A stretch of DNA of 64,000 nucleotides from Saccharum officinarum (GCA_020631735.1 CM036201.1:74290353-74354352), one strand, 5' to 3'. Positions 20,273-32,863 are shown, numbered from the stretch's first letter. The notes: generated from the letters alone by a model not told the origin. A program made the numbers and translations.

Positions 20273-23200
20273 TCATTTTTTAAAGTTACTTGAATCAAGC
20301 ACATTAAGTTCACTTCTTAGCCTACAAAAGGTAGCCTCGTCCAAAGGTTTAGTGAAGATATCCGCTAATTGATTTTCACTTCGTACACCTTCTAGTGATA
20401 TATCATTTTTAGCAACGTGATCTCTTAGAAAGTGATGGCGGATATCAATGTGCTTGGTGCGAGAGTGTTGTACCGGATTATTAGCAATTTTAACGGCACT
20501 TTCATTGTCACATAAAAGTGGCACCTTTTCAAGAACAACTCCATAGTCTAGGAGGGTTTGTTTCATATATAAGATTTGTGCACAACAAGCCCCCGCGGCA
20601 ATGTATTCCGCCTCGGCGGTGGACAAAGCCACACTATTTTGCTTTTTAGATGACCAAGATACTAGTGATCTCCCAAGAAAATGGCACCCTCCGGATGTGC
20701 TTTTTCTATCAATTTTGCAACCGGCATAATCCGAATCGGAATAGCCAACTAGTTGGAATCTAGCTCCTTTGGGATACCATAAACCAATACTTGGGGTGTG
20801 CTTAAGATATCTTAGGATTCTTTTTACGGCACTTAGGTGAGGTTCTTTAGGGCATGCTTGAAAGCGAGCACACATGCACACACTAAACATGATATCGGGC
20901 CTAGATGCGGTAAGGTATAACAAGCTACCAATCATAGAACGGTAGAGAGTTTGATCAACCGGTTTACCTCCCTCATCTAGGTCGAGATGTCCATTTGATG
21001 GCATTGGGGTCTTGATTGGTTTGCATTCTTCCATCTTGAATCTCTTGAGAAGATCCTTGGTATACTTTTCTTGAGAGATGAAAATCCCTTCTCTCATTTG
21101 CTTTACTTGAAAGCCAAGGAAGAATGTGAGCTCACCAATCATTGACATCTCGAACTCCTTCGACATCAATTCACCAAATTCCTTGCAATAATCTTCATTT
21201 GTTGACCCGAAGATGATATCATCAACATATACTTGACAAATGAAGATCTCCCCATTAAGCTTCTTGGTGAATAGTGTGGTGTCGACCTTCCCAATGGTGA
21301 AGCCTTTCTCAATGAGGAAGTCCCGAAGGCGTTCATACCACGCTCTAGGGGCTTGCTTGAGCCCATATAACGCCTTGGACAACCTATAAACATGATTAGG
21401 ATATCTAGGGTCTTCAAACCCGGGAGGTTGATTAACATAGACTAGTTCATTTATAAAGCCATTTAAGAATGCACTTTTCACATCCATTTGATATAGTTTC
21501 ATATCATGATGTGATGCATAAGCAAGGAGGATACGAATGGCTTCAAGTCTTGCAACGGGTGCAAAGGTTTCTCCAAAATCAAGACCTTCAACTTGAGAGA
21601 ACCCCTTTGCAACTAGTCTTGCCTTGTTCCTCACCACTATGCCTTGGTCATCTTGCTTGTTTCGGAACACCCACTTGGTTCCAATGACTCTTGCACCTTT
21701 AGGATGCTCTTCAAGTGTCCATACTTGATTTCGGGTGAAGTTGTTTAACTCTTCATGCATTGCAATCACCCAATCCGGATCTTGAAGAGCTTCTTCTACA
21801 TTCTTAGGTTCAACACAAGAGACAAAAGAGTGATGTTCAACAAAAGAAGCTAGCTTTTGAGATCGAGTCATTACTCCCTTTGTAGGACTCCCTATGATGA
21901 GATCTTGTGGATGTGCTTGAAGTAGTGATGAATTTCTTTTATCAATCACTTGAGGAGGTGGATGAGGAGCATCAACATCTTGAGCTTGTGCCTCGGATTT
22001 TTCATGAGAGACATGAGTGTCTTCATTTTCAACTCTCTCATTCTTGTTATCATCTTGAGGCACACGTGATGAAGATGGTGGATCAACAATTTGTACATCG
22101 TCATCATCATCTTTTGGCTTGATGTCTCCCACGGGCATATTCTTCATGGCCTCCCTCAAGGGTTCATCACCTACATCATCACAATTCTCAATTGCTCCTT
22201 GGGAGCCATTAGATTCATCAAATTCCACATCATATGTTTCTTCAACCAAACCGGTGGCATGGTTAAATACTCTATATGCTTTGGACTTTGATGAGTAACC
22301 AACAAGAAAGCCAATATCACAACGTCTTTGAAACTTCCCTAGGTGTTGACGCTTCTTGTAGATGTAGCATTTGCAACCAAACACCCGGAAGAATGAGACG
22401 TCCGGCTTCTTCCCATTAAGCAACTCATAGGGGGTCTTGCCAAGAAACTTTTGGAGGAAGAGGCGATTTGAAGCATAGCATGCGGTGTTGATTGCCTCGG
22501 CCCAAAACTTCTCCGGAGTGTTGTACTCATCTAGCATTGTTCTTGCAAGGGTGATCAAAGTTCGGTTCTTTCTCTCAACTACACCATTTTGTTGAGGAGT
22601 GTAGGTTGAAGAAACCTCATGCTTGATTCCAATTTCATCACAATAAGCTTCAATGTTGGTGTTGTCAAACTCTTTCCCATTGTCACTTCTAATCTTCTTT
22701 ATCTTGACTTCGAATTCATTTTGAGCTCTCTTTGCAAACTTCTTGAAGCAACTTGCTACTTCGGATTTGTCATGAAGGAAGAAGATCCATGTATACCTTG
22801 AGTAGTCATCCACTATCACAAGACAATAGAGATTACCACCCAAGCTCTTGTATGTTGTAGGCCCAAACAAATCCATATGAAGAAGTTCTAGCACTCTTGA
22901 GGTTGACATGAAAGCCTTGGTTGGATGAGTGTTTGCAACTTGTTTGCCCGCTTGACATGCACTACAAGGTTTGTCTTTTTCAAACTTCACATCCTTCAAT
23001 CCTCTCACTAGTTCTTTCTTCAATAGCTTGTTGAGAGTGTTCATTCCAACATGAGCAAGCCTCCTATGCCAAAGCCAACCAAGTGAGGTCTTGGTGAACA
23101 AACATGTCATCAAATTTGCATCTTCGGAGGTGAAGTCAACAAGATAAAGATTATTGTATCTAAAGCCTTTGAATATCACTTGCTTGTCATCTATCTTTGA

Positions 23201-23497
23201 AACTTCCACTTCATTTGGTGTGAACAAGCATTGGAAGCCAAGGTCACAAAGTTGCCCAACGGACAACAAGTTGAAACTCAATGAAGCAACATAGAGCACA
23301 TTTGAGAGTGAGTGATCATTTGATATTGCAATCTTGCCTATACCCTTGACTTTGCTCTTTGAATTATCTCCAAATGTGATCTTCTCTTGACATATCCCAT
23401 TCTCTTCAATGGAGGTGAACATACGAGGATTACCGGTCATATGTTGAGTGCAACCACTATCAATAACCCAATGAGATCCACCGGTCTTGTAGTTCAC
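20273..23497 (-). CDS. pol: Sirevirus pol polyprotein (protease, integrase, RT, RNase H)
   Basis: 1,074 codons with no interruption, counted from the GTG at 23497. Domains in order: aspartic protease (D-S-G at 13-15); integrase with the zinc motif H144, H149, C178, C181 and catalytic D209, D272, E308; a variable acidic linker (430-560); reverse transcriptase with D672 and Y-V-D-D at 757-760; RNase H with D921/D923, E962-E964 and D997, then the 'KHIDIRHHF' tail. All catalytic residues are present. There is no ATG at the start: in this frame TAG lies immediately before the GTG, and gag ends 15 nt upstream in another phase, so pol must be expressed by recoding, by splicing or from a gag-pol precursor whose join is not obvious. 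It drives reverse transcription and integration in virus-like particles. With near-identical LTRs it may still supply enzymes in trans. Confidence 0.95.
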   Translation of the reverse strand: MNYKTGGSHWVIDSGCTQHMTGNPRMFTSIEENGICQEKITFGDNSKSKVKGIGKIAISNDHSLSNVLYVASLSFNLLSVGQLCDLGFQCLFTPNEVEVSKIDDKQVIFKGFRYNNLYLVDFTSEDANLMTCLFTKTSLGWLWHRRLAHVGMNTLNKLLKKELVRGLKDVKFEKDKPCSACQAGKQVANTHPTKAFMSTSRVLELLHMDLFGPTTYKSLGGNLYCLVIVDDYSRYTWIFFLHDKSEVASCFKKFAKRAQNEFEVKIKKIRSDNGKEFDNTNIEAYCDEIGIKHEVSSTYTPQQNGVVERKNRTLITLARTMLDEYNTPEKFWAEAINTACYASNRLFLQKFLGKTPYELLNGKKPDVSFFRVFGCKCYIYKKRQHLGKFQRRCDIGFLVGYSSKSKAYRVFNHATGLVEETYDVEFDESNGSQGAIENCDDVGDEPLREAMKNMPVGDIKPKDDDDDVQIVDPPSSSRVPQDDNKNERVENEDTHVSHEKSEAQAQDVDAPHPPPQVIDKRNSSLLQAHPQDLIIGSPTKGVMTRSQKLASFVEHHSFVSCVEPKNVEEALQDPDWVIAMHEELNNFTRNQVWTLEEHPKGARVIGTKWVFRNKQDDQGIVVRNKARLVAKGFSQVEGLDFGETFAPVARLEAIRILLAYASHHDMKLYQMDVKSAFLNGFINELVYVNQPPGFEDPRYPNHVYRLSKALYGLKQAPRAWYERLRDFLIEKGFTIGKVDTTLFTKKLNGEIFICQVYVDDIIFGSTNEDYCKEFGELMSKEFEMSMIGELTFFLGFQVKQMREGIFISQEKYTKDLLKRFKMEECKPIKTPMPSNGHLDLDEGGKPVDQTLYRSMIGSLLYLTASRPDIMFSVCMCARFQACPKEPHLSAVKRILRYLKHTPSIGLWYPKGARFQLVGYSDSDYAGCKIDRKSTSGGCHFLGRSLVSWSSKKQNSVALSTAEAEYIAAGACCAQILYMKQTLLDYGVVLEKVPLLCDNESAVKIANNPVQHSRTKHIDIRHHFLRDHVAKNDISLEGVRSENQLADIFTKPLDEATFCRLRSELNVLDSSNFKK

Positions 23498-23511
23498 CTA
23501 CACACAAGAGA

Positions 23512-25838
23512 TCAAGCTTTTCGTTTAGGGACCCAAACTTGAGAGGGGCCCTTGACTTTCTCAACTAGTGACTTGGCAACCCATATTTTCTTTGGCCTAT
23601 TCTTGTTTGGGGGACCCAAAAACATGACTTTCATCTTTCCATTTGAATCTTTTCTTAGCATATAGTGAGCATTGAAAGCGAAAGGTCTAGCATGCTTGGG
23701 CAAGGGTTGTGGTGGTGGAGTTTTGCATTCATGAGCAAAGTGACCTTCTTGACCACACTCAACACATCTCTTTGGCTTGGGCTTTGACTTGCTTTGTTGT
23801 TGTTGAGCTTTTGCTTTCTTCTCTTGATTTGCCAAGTAACCAATACCACTTCTATCCATCTTCATTACGGTGTTCATGAGGAGCTCACTTTGCAAATATT
23901 GGCCTCTTGTGAACTTGCTTAGGCCGGTCTTGAGATGCTCTTTTTCTTGCTTGAGCTTCTTGTTTTCTTCAATAAGTGACTCATTTGTTGGTTGCTTCTC
24001 AAGAGCCATCAAACCTTTAAGCTTCTTGTTCTCATTTGCAAGCTTCTCATTCTCACACTTGAGCTTGGCATAATCATCATGGTTGCCTTTGCTACTAGAA
24101 CCTTGCTCAATGCTTTCAATGATCAAATCATCACATGATGTAGCTATATCACACTTAACAACATTGTTAGTAGCATCATGTGTCTCAAGAGCAAGTTCAT
24201 TAGCAACCACAAAACTATCATAGTCAATTTTTAATGTGGTGTACTTGTCTTTTAGAGAGCTATGTCTAGTGATGAGCTCATCATGCTTCCTCTCAAGTTT
24301 ATCATGTTGATCTTTAAGCTCTTTATTAGAGGTTTTGAGCTCTTTGAGAGTGGAAGACATAACTTCATTTTGATCTCTAAGCTTATCCCTATCATTATGT
24401 GCACCTTTTAGTTTGGATGTGAGTGTTTCATTTTCATGTTGAAGCTCATCATTTTCATTTCTAGTCCTTCTTATGATTCTAGAATATTTGTTTAACAATT
24501 TTACTAATTCATCATAAGAAGGTGTATCATCATCACTATCACTATCATCATCATCATCACTACTACTATCATGGTTTTGTACCTTTCGTTCACCCTTGGC
24601 CATAAGGCATAGGTGAGTAGTGGACGATGATGGTGAAGAAGGCGGTGAAGGTGGTGACGAAGATATCGGTGAAGATGATGGCCCCATCACAAATGCGGCA
24701 ACCTTCTCTCTCTCATCATCGCTCTCATCTTCGGAGGACTCACAAGATGATTCAATGTCGGTGAGCCAATCACCAACAATATAAGCTTTGCCTCCCTTCT
24801 TCTTCTTGTAGAATCCTTTTTTCTTGCCATCTTTCTTCTTGTATGGTTTATTTTTCTTCTTCTCTTCTTCTTCATCACTTGAATCATTTTTCTTGCCCTT
24901 GTTCTTGTTCTTGTACTTGTCTTTTGGTGGTCTAGGGCATCGATGAGCTAGGTGGCCAAGTTCACCACAATTGTAGCAATCCATCTCCGAGATTGGCTTC
25001 CTCTTGCTACTTGTGAAGAATTTCTTCTTCTCGCTATCGAACTTGATACCACTCTTGTTGAGCTTCTTTAGCATCTTGGTGGTCTTTCTCACCATGAGTG
25101 CAAGTGATTCATCATCAACATCACTTTCACTTGAGCTTTCTTGCACAATCATGGCTTGGCCCTTCTTCTTCTTATTGTCATGACTAGCTTTGAAGGCCAA
25201 GTCCTTCTTCTTGGAAGATGACGAACCTTCTTCCGGGGTGATGTGCATGTACATCTCATGTGCATTGATCTTTCCCAATACTTGAGTCGGTGTTGCGGCG
25301 GAGAGATCACTTTGGTGAAGTACGGTGACAATATGTCCATACTTCTCAACGGGAAGCACACTCAAGATCTTCCTTGCAACATCCGATTGGCTCATTTTAG
25401 TGAGCCCAAGAGCATTGAGGTCTTCTACAAGAACATTCAAGCGAGTGTACATGTCATTAGCACTTTCTTTGGGAAGCATATCAAAAGAATTAATTTTCTT
25501 TAGAGCTATATGATAGCGTTCCTCACGCTCACTCTTAGTTCCCTCATGGAGAGCACAAAGATTCTCCCACAATTCATGGGCGTTCTTTGCATTACGCACA
25601 CGATTGAAGATATCTTTGCCTAATCCCCGGTAGAGTGCATTTTTGGCTTTTGCATTCCACCGGTCGTACTTCTCCTCGTCACCACTTGGGTTAGCGGGAT
25701 CCCTTATGGGGGAAGCCCTTCGGTTGCGGCTCTAAGACACCCAACATCTATGGCTTCGAGGTACGCCTCCATACGAATTTTCCAATATGGAAAATCGTCT
25801 CCCTCAAAAGTGGGAGGTGGTCCTTCCCCATTAGACAT
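23512..25838 (-). pseudogene. gag: Sirevirus gag with a single frameshift
   Basis: The natural start appears to be the ATG at 25836-25838, just inside the primer site. That frame runs 44 codons ('MSNGEGPPPTFEG...', then a Tyr-Trp-containing stretch) to a TAA at 25704-25706. The rest of gag continues in another phase to the TGA at 23512. The break lies at a run of five C on the coding strand (25708-25712). The main part (695 codons from 25599) has the retrotransposon capsid-like region, a CCHC zinc knuckle (C208, C211, H216, C221), Lys-rich and acidic segments, a long coiled coil (about 370-600) as in Sirevirus gags, and a second CCHC (612-625). Gag forms the particle and binds RNA. The shift is in a homopolymer, so an assembly error is possible. 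Confidence 0.9.
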
Positions 25839-25877
25839 CTTGCTCTAGGCGGTAAAGCCTAAAAGAAGAGCAACACG

Positions 25878-25889
25878 GCTCCGATACCA
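25878..25889 (-). other. Primer binding site, initiator Met-tRNA type
   Basis: On the minus strand, TGGTATCGGAGC lies two bases inside the 5' LTR. It differs by one base (G for A) from the usual TGGTATCAGAGC complementary to the 3' end of initiator Met-tRNA. Minus-strand DNA synthesis would start here. Confidence 0.9.
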
Positions 25890-25891
25890 AT

Positions 25892-27479
25892 TGAAAGGAT
25901 CAAGATGCCCAAGAGGGGGGGTGAATTGGGCTTTTCTAAAAATTGATTGCAAGAATTAAATCCTATAAGCCGGAATTCACCCCTAGTGCCTACTTGTGTT
26001 CCTAGAGAGTCTACCGATAAAAAGTTTTGCACCCTAGTTTCCAATCCTAGTCTAGCATGGCAATTCTAGGAATGTAAAACAAGCAATGAAAGTAAATACG
26101 AGAAAGTAATTGCTTGAAAGTAAAGGGGCAAGGAACACGGCGATGTTTTTCCGAGGTATCGGAGAGTCGCCACTCCCCACTAGTCCTCGTTGGAGCACCC
26201 GCGCAAGGGTGTCGCTCCCCCTTGATCCGCGCAAGGATCAAGTGCTCTCTACGGGTTGATTCTTCGACACTCCGTCGCGGCGAATCACCCAAAACCGCTC
26301 ACAACTTGAGTTGGGTCATCCACAAGCTCCGCCGGATGATCACCAAACTCCCAATCACCACCACGCCGTCTAGGTGATGGCGATCACCAAGAGTAACAAG
26401 CTAGAACTCTCACTTGACCACTACGAGCCCAAATGAGAAGATGGATGCACACTTGCTACTCTCTCTAATCGCTAGTGAGGTGCTCTCAAGCTTCGATTCT
26501 CAAATCTCTATCCTCACTAGAGCTCTTGCACTCCCTTGCACTCTAAAGGGTTTTCTCAGATGTTTGAATGAGCAAGAGACCTCTAAAAGAGGTGGAGGGG
26601 TTGTAATTATACACCCCTCAAAGAAAACGAACCGTTACTTTCTGACACGGGGTCACCGGACGCGCCGGTGCAACGCACCGGACGCGCCGGTCCCCCGTAA
26701 CGGTCAAAACGCGATTTCGAAATCGAAACACCGGACGCACCGGTCAGGTATCACCGGACGCGTCCGACGTGCAAGGGTGCTTACTGGACTTACACCGGAC
26801 GCGAGGCCGCGTCCGATGCCTGAAGACCGGACGCGTCCGGTCCTCTCTGGACCTTACTGGACTCGCACCGGACGCGCCGATCAAGTCCAGGTCGCGTCCG
26901 ACGGGCGTTCTCTCTCGGTGACATGTGTCGGTCGCTGACCACCGCGTCCGGTCCTCGCGAGGACCGCGTCCGGTGGTCGAGGCCGAAACCTAGTCGCGGT
27001 AACGTATACACCGGACGCGTCCGGTGTTCCCGAAGACCGCGTCCGGTGCCTAGAAAACAGCCCGAAACGCGTCGCAACTTCAACCAAGTTGCTTCTAACT
27101 GAACCTTGAGCCAATCTAGGGTTGCCTAGCGCCAAGTTTAACAAGTGTGCACCACACCTAAACATAGGACTCGCCTAGGTCAAGCTACCCATTCATGCCC
27201 CCCTTTATAGTACGGCCAAAAGAGAAAAACGAAGATCCTAACGACTATTCCGAATGTGTCTCAACACTTCGTCATCCGGAACTAACCGTCCTTAATCTTG
27301 ACGTCACTCTTTTGAGAACCGAAACGATTTCCATCAAGGGACACGAAACCACAGTGCTCAAAGCAGTTATCACCTCCATGACCTAACTTACCAATGTTTC
27401 TGCAAAACACACGTTAGTCATGGTAATAAAGTGTTGTCATTAATTACCGAAACCAAACCTTGGGGCCTAGATGCTTTCA
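25892..27479 (-). repeat. 5' LTR of the Sirevirus
   Basis: 1,588 bp, near-identical to 14165-15752, with TG...CA ends and the duplication CCCCT outside. Its palindrome array is at 26654-27048, and the candidate TATA box (minus strand) is at 26604-26611. Open frames inside the LTR are non-coding shadows present in both copies. Confidence 0.95.
26654..27048. repeat. Palindromic CACCGGACGC array in the 5' LTR
   Basis: Same array as at 14927-15321, with one base different near 26756. In the minus sense it lies just upstream of the TATA-like TGTATAATTA, where it could act on transcription start. Confidence 0.8.
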
Positions 27480-27484
27480 CCCCT
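27480..27484. repeat. Target site duplication CCCCT, right copy
   Basis: Exact match to 14160-14164 on the other side of the Sirevirus. Confidence 0.9.
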
Positions 27485-30073
27485 GATGCTCCCTGGCTAG
27501 ATAGTTTAAGCTTTGCACCTTTGTGTCGTCGAGTCGTCGGTCACCGTAGTTGCCGAGCCGCCACCGTCGTCGGTGAAGTGTCACCGGAGCTCGAACCGTG
27601 GGGCAAATTAGTAAAATGGAGTCGTGGGAAGGTGTAGTTGGTGTCGGTCGGTTCAGTTGGTCGACCGAAGCCCCGGTCGCCGGCCGGCCACCGCGCGAAG
27701 GTGAGTGAGCGCGCGGGAGAGAACGAGAGAGCGGAGGTAGGTGATGACAGGTGGGGTCGGCCTGTCAGTGAGAGAGGACGGGAGAGTGAGCGCGCGCGGG
27801 CTGGGCCGCGGTGCTGGGCCGCTCGGGCGAGTGCGAGCGCGCGTGCGGGCGCGCGTGAGCGGGCCGTCTGGTTGGGCCGGACCGCGGGGAAAAAGAAAAG
27901 TCAGCCCGATTTCGTTTTTGTTTTTCTTTTTCAAATAAATGAATAGTGTTATTATTTGTTTATTTCATTAAAAATTGTGTAGAGTTCCAAAATTCATGAA
28001 AATTTTTGTGTAAGCTTTTCAATGTATAAACTATCTAGGAAAAATGTTAAATCATGAATTTGAATACTTTGAGCAGTAGAATTAATTAGTTTCATTAAAG
28101 ATTAAATGCAACTTCCAGTAATTTTAATAATTAATTTATTTATCCAAAAATTATGAAATTTATTATAACACTGTTGTAATTCATTCTTAACCCCTAGAAA
28201 AAGTTTGAGCTTGATTAGGTAAAATTTGATCAACTCCTAATTATGCCCTAATTAGTTAAATAGAAAATAAATGTTAATTTGAGAACTTTAAGTGTTGTGT
28301 GCCTTTTGATTGAGTGATGTCCTTAGATCACTACCCTTTTGTGATCTTTGGCACCTTAATTTCATGATTGAGCTCGTTAGTAACTTGTTAGGTTAAAAGC
28401 TGGTATCGCTGGAATCGCCGCTTCTAGTTAGTAGGTTTTCTGTTTGCGACTGTACCGTAGAAGTAAGTTGTACTCCAGTCGTAACTCGTAGCATGTTATC
28501 ATCAAGCATCATGTTTATCATTGAGCATCATGTTAAAGCATGTTATGTATTCGTGTAGTCTCCGCTTTCGAAGAAGCCGAAGTCGTCGATCAAGCTTCCG
28601 GAGAAGAGCGATCGTCGGTGGGTTCCGGACCAGGGGGTGAAGTCCTCGAGTCTGAGTCGGTCGTCGTGTTTGAGCAAGGCAAGCCCCGGTGCATTTAAAC
28701 CCTACCTTGAGTTTTACAAATGTTTTATTATTTATATTATGGTTGACTGCATTAAGTAATTAGGAGTTGAGTGATAACCAAATTGCTGCATTATCATCCT
28801 TGATTATTGTGATATCAACCTTGATACCTGATTTACAGAAAATGCGTAGTATGCTTCGCTATGCTTAGAAGTTAAGCTTTTAAAAGAATGTTTACATAGC
28901 CATGACGGCATATCGAATGAATATTGAAATATGTAAATGAACTTGTAAGATCGGGCGGGTGGTTTGGCCACTGCTAACATGCATTGGGAAAGGAGTCCCA
29001 CTGTATTGTTTCCGCCTTATCAGTTAAGGACCGTACGTTGTTGGCCCTCGCGTCATGGAGTTTTTATTAGTACTAGCCATGTGCCCATGTCGGGTAAGCC
29101 TTACTTTGGTTAGTCCATTACGAGAACGTCTAACCTCGCACTGGGAGTGGAGAGATGGCGAGAGTAACGTGTACCCTCGGGGCTAGAATTGGGCCGGGTT
29201 CGAGGATTACTGTGCTCTCGGGTGGCGATGGACACGTTCTGGTTTTGGGTTATTCGGGTAAGAGTTGATATATGCAAGATTCAGTTCTACATATGTCGTG
29301 TGGTTAGGAATCCCCAGCTGGATAAATGAAGCGGTTCGAATCGTCGTTACTCCACGAGAAAGGAGTCTTGGCCTTGCACCAACATCGTAGTTAAGAACTG
29401 GAATTGAAAGAAAGAATGAGAAAGGTTTTGATGATAGTTACTTTGATCTAGATTAGGATCACCTAGATTTGGTTAATGAACCATCAATGGTAAAAGTAAA
29501 ATGTTGAAGATAAGGATCTACTTTAGTAAGCTTTTCTGCAAAAAGAAAATTTGATTCTTGATTACCCGTACCTTGATTCCCTAAAGCTAGCATGCCCTTG
29601 GAGTCTTTGTCTTAGTCGGGTAAGTCTTGTTGAGTACTCTCGTACTCAGGGTTTGTTAACCCCTTGTTGCAGGTGCGGTTCATGAACAAGTCTGCTTCGA
29701 GCCTTGTTGCATGACCGTCGTGGTTGAAGACAGTGACGACGAGTAGATTGTGTGGCCTTTGGGCAAGGCATCTCGCTTGTGTGATGTAATAAAGTTACTA
29801 CCGATACTTCTCTACTACTGGTTTGTAATAATGTTACCTAAGGTTTTAAGTTTGAAAACTGGTTTGTAACCTAAGTTATTGTAAGACTTCCGCTACTTTA
29901 CTCTGTTGAATATTTTGAATAAACTGTTGTAATATTGCAATACTCCTGTGATTGGATCCTGTTCGGAGGAAAGCAGGCCTTTTAAGTTATGGTGAACATA
30001 AGTACGACTGTCTGAGGTCATTATGACAATGACGTGTGCTTGTGGGCCATCATATTTAGGAGGTTCTGTGACA
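27485..30073 (+). mobile_element. Solo LTR, right part
   Basis: Continuation of the LTR begun at 12641. It is GC-rich to about 27900, then AT-rich, ending GGTTCTGTGACA at 30073 and followed by ACCGG. No gag, pol, primer site or polypurine tract is present in either half, which fits a solo LTR rather than a shortened full element. The open frames 27638-27946 and 29893-30096 have no domains. Confidence 0.75.
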
Positions 30074-30078
30074 ACCGG
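30074..30078. repeat. Target site duplication ACCGG, right copy
   Basis: Matches 12636-12640, which defines the outer element. Confidence 0.85.
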
Positions 30079-30581
30079 TCCGTCGTCAGTCGTCACTAAC
30101 CTCGACTACCTGCGCGAGGCGCGCCTCGCCCCTCCTTTGAGGCTCCGACTTCATTGCCGCCATAGCAGGAAGAGCCGTCGATGGTGATGGCCTTGTTCCT
30201 ACTCTCACATGAGAAGATCGACCAGATCAACGAGCGCACAGTCGCCCTTGGCCTTGGTCTTTCGTGGTGGCGTCGGCCTTAGCGTGGGTGTGCCTTCTCA
30301 AGTCCAGATCAGATTTTTACATGTCTTTAAAATAATTAATAAATCTTAATATTTAAATGTAACAACACATGGATATTATAAAATTAAACTTAAGATATAT
30401 GTATGAGCAAATTTTTTTATGCTTAGCAACGGAAGAAAAAGATCTATCAAGGCCGTAGTTTGATACAAGATTAATTGGACATTTTTATATTATTGCTAAT
30501 ATTAGCTTATATTTTGGGTGTTATAGTCGTCACAAATAAATTATAACTCTCGAATTTTATAAAAAAGGGGAAACATAAATA
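30079..30581. other. Continuation of the host sequence of the solo LTR; no gene named
   Basis: 30079-30300 is GC-rich and joins in the uninterrupted chromosome to 12600-12640. Frames are open but I recognise no protein. The remainder is AT-rich. Confidence 0.3.
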
Positions 30582-30719
30582 CTCCCCCTTATAAGATATT
30601 TTAGCATTTCTATAGATTCGTAGTTTTTACTATGCAATTAGATAACACTATGTCTAAATGCATGGTAAAATCAATGTATTTAAAAAGGCCAAAACGTCTT
30701 ATAATTTGAATGGAGGGAG
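30582..30719. mobile_element. Stowaway MITE, 138 bp, TSD TA
   Basis: The ends CTCCCCCTTATAAGATATTTT and AAACGTCTTATAATTTGAAT plus GGAGGGAG are inverted repeats, flanked by TA at 30580-30581 and 30720-30721. Confidence 0.8.
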
Positions 30720-30774
30720 TAGTTATGTAGTATTTCTGTTTTTGTTTTTAATAAACATTTGATAGCTTTTTTCT

Positions 30775-31264
30775 CCCGTTGCAACGCACGTGCATATTTG
30801 CTAGTTATATATAATAAGTTAGAATTGTGTGTGCCCTAATAAAATCTCATTCCCAAATGTATTAGAATAGATGACAGAAGTTGTATGTTATGTTATACAA
30901 CACAAGAAAATATTTAAGAAGGAAAATTTCTTCCTCTAGATTTTAGTGATATCACACTCTATCCATATGTTCCTCAACTCTTTAATATAAGAGTTTTGGT
31001 TGGTTTTTAATAATACTAATGGTATAAGAGTCCTAGCCAATTTTACAAAGTGTAACAGCACAAGTTGAATTAGAGATAAAAATCATAATTGGTTTACTAT
31101 CCTGTTTGTGACTTAACCTCGCTGCATATGCTTATATATGAGTTAGAATAGTACGCGTCCAACCATGGCCCAAATTTTGATTACTAAACGTATTAGAATA
31201 GACTACACAAGTTGTACACTTCGTTGCAACGTTTTCCGTTGCAACGCACTGATATATTTGCTAG
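30775..31264. repeat. Two GTTGCAACGCAC termini of non-autonomous transposon relics
   Basis: The 30-bp terminus seen at 7105-7134 recurs inverted at 30775-30804 ('cccgttgcaacgcacgtgca'...) and at 31236-31264. Interior blocks such as 'gtattagaatagatgac' and 'acaagttgtac' occur in both intervals, so two related copies lie side by side. Confidence 0.5.
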
Positions 31265-31973
31265 TCTTAACTTAAAACTGAGTCATGAATTTTTTTTTGG
31301 TTTTAGTCCTTTTTTCTTTTCCTTTTTTGTTACGTGACCCGGACTCTTTCATCGTTCCTTCGGTTTTTCTCTCCCTGTCGTGACCGTGCTCCTCTTGTTT
31401 TTTCTGTTTCCGTATTCCACTTGTGATATTTTCCCTTAATGTGTTCCTCTTGTTTTTTTGTGTCCGTATTCCACTTTTTTTGACAACATGTTCGTATTCC
31501 AGTTATGATATTTCTCCGTCAAAACGTGTCCCTCTTTCTTACTTTTTTCAATTTTTCTTTCACTATCATACTCCTATTCTTTTACGTGAATAAAACTTTT
31601 AGCCTTTTGTATTTAGATTTCTATTCAGGTACTCATGGAATGGATCTATTTGATTAGAATTCCAACTATCCAAGGCTTAATTAAATAAAGAAAGTGGAGC
31701 AAAATAAAGAATATAACTCTTATCTTTTTCTATTTGATTATTAAGAGTTATGTTTAGAGTACTCAGGATCAGATGAATCTATTTAGATTAGAATTTTTAC
31801 TCTATATTAGTCTAGACGTGAGCTATTCTAACTCGTCTGACCACGGGTTATATATAAGTACAGATAAAAGAAACTCTCTATTGTGAGGTAGTTAGAGGGA
31901 GACGGACCGAAAAAAATGAATGGACGAAAAAAATAGATAAAAATTTTGCCTCTTTATTATTAGGTATAGATAT
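31265..31973. other. AT-rich relic ending in 'ttattattaggtatagata'
   Basis: Pyrimidine-rich sequence with no gene. Its right end 'gcctctttattattaggtat' (about 31947-31966) looks like the opposite terminus of the family whose GTTGCAACG ends lie at 31236. Confidence 0.35.
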
Positions 31974-32861
31974 AAGCTAGCAAGTCGACTATATATTACT
32001 CTTATGTACTATATTGAATAATATAAGTATATTATATTATATAAATACTAAAGAGGTAAAGTTTCTGCCACGCATAATTTTTCGTCAAGCCTATCCGTAT
32101 CTATATCGAGCCTGGTTACCGGCGGTCGGTCCGGATCTTTTTTATTCCGTTTCCGTTTCTTGTCGCACTGCTTCGTCTTTTTACCCTTTTCCTGTGTTTC
32201 GTGCGTCGGGGCCTTAGGAAGGCGCCACCCCATCTCCTGGTGTGGTGTCCATGACTTTTTTTTTGTCCCATTTATTTGTTCATTTGTTTTTTTATTTCCG
32301 GATGATGACGTAACTATGCTTTTTATTATGAAAAAGATAAACAGTATATACAATATTATGAGTTTTTTAAACATTGGCCCTTACTTATAATAAACAAATA
32401 TTTATATCATTAAGTTGTTAGTATTAATTAGCAATAGATTATTATTATAACACGAATCAAATGATGACATAACTAATCAAACTGTAAACTTAAAACTCGA
32501 ACACTTTGTTATTCAGTGAATAAAAATAAATGTTTCTTCCAGCTATCTGCACTTACAAGTATAAATCTCTAAGTTTTCTGCATATAACAATGGAACTCTC
32601 AATAAGGTTGGTACGTGAAGATCGAGACACGATGACGATTAACTCCGTACTGACTTAAAAGATACTAAAATTACATATCTTTATAGATAATCAAAAGAAG
32701 CTACAAAACTTCATATCTAACTCTACTAAAAAATAATAGATATGTAACATTTGGCATCCTTGTTTCCATTAATGACTCCATTCGTTTGTGATTGCTATCG
32801 TAATTACTCATAATATCAAAATTAGCATCTATACAAATTAAGTCGTCGTGGCCATGACAGC
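31974..32861. other. AT-rich intergenic DNA
   Basis: No gene, RNA or element end can be supported here. Confidence 0.5.
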
Positions 32862-32863
32862 TA

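Larger units (their letters stand above)
14165..27479 (-). mobile_element. Young Sirevirus-type Copia retrotransposon, 13.3 kb
   Basis: This is a complete element on the minus strand: 5' LTR (25892-27479), primer site, gag, pol, a third ORF, polypurine tract and 3' LTR (14165-15752). The domain order protease-integrase-RT-RNase H in pol is Copia. The coiled-coil gag, long extra ORF after pol, long LTRs and CACCGGACGC palindromes point to the Sirevirus lineage. Both LTRs are 1,588 bp and I count two differences between them by eye, so the insertion is very recent. It sits inside the solo LTR with a perfect CCCCT duplication. One gag frameshift is the only evident damage. Confidence 0.95.
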
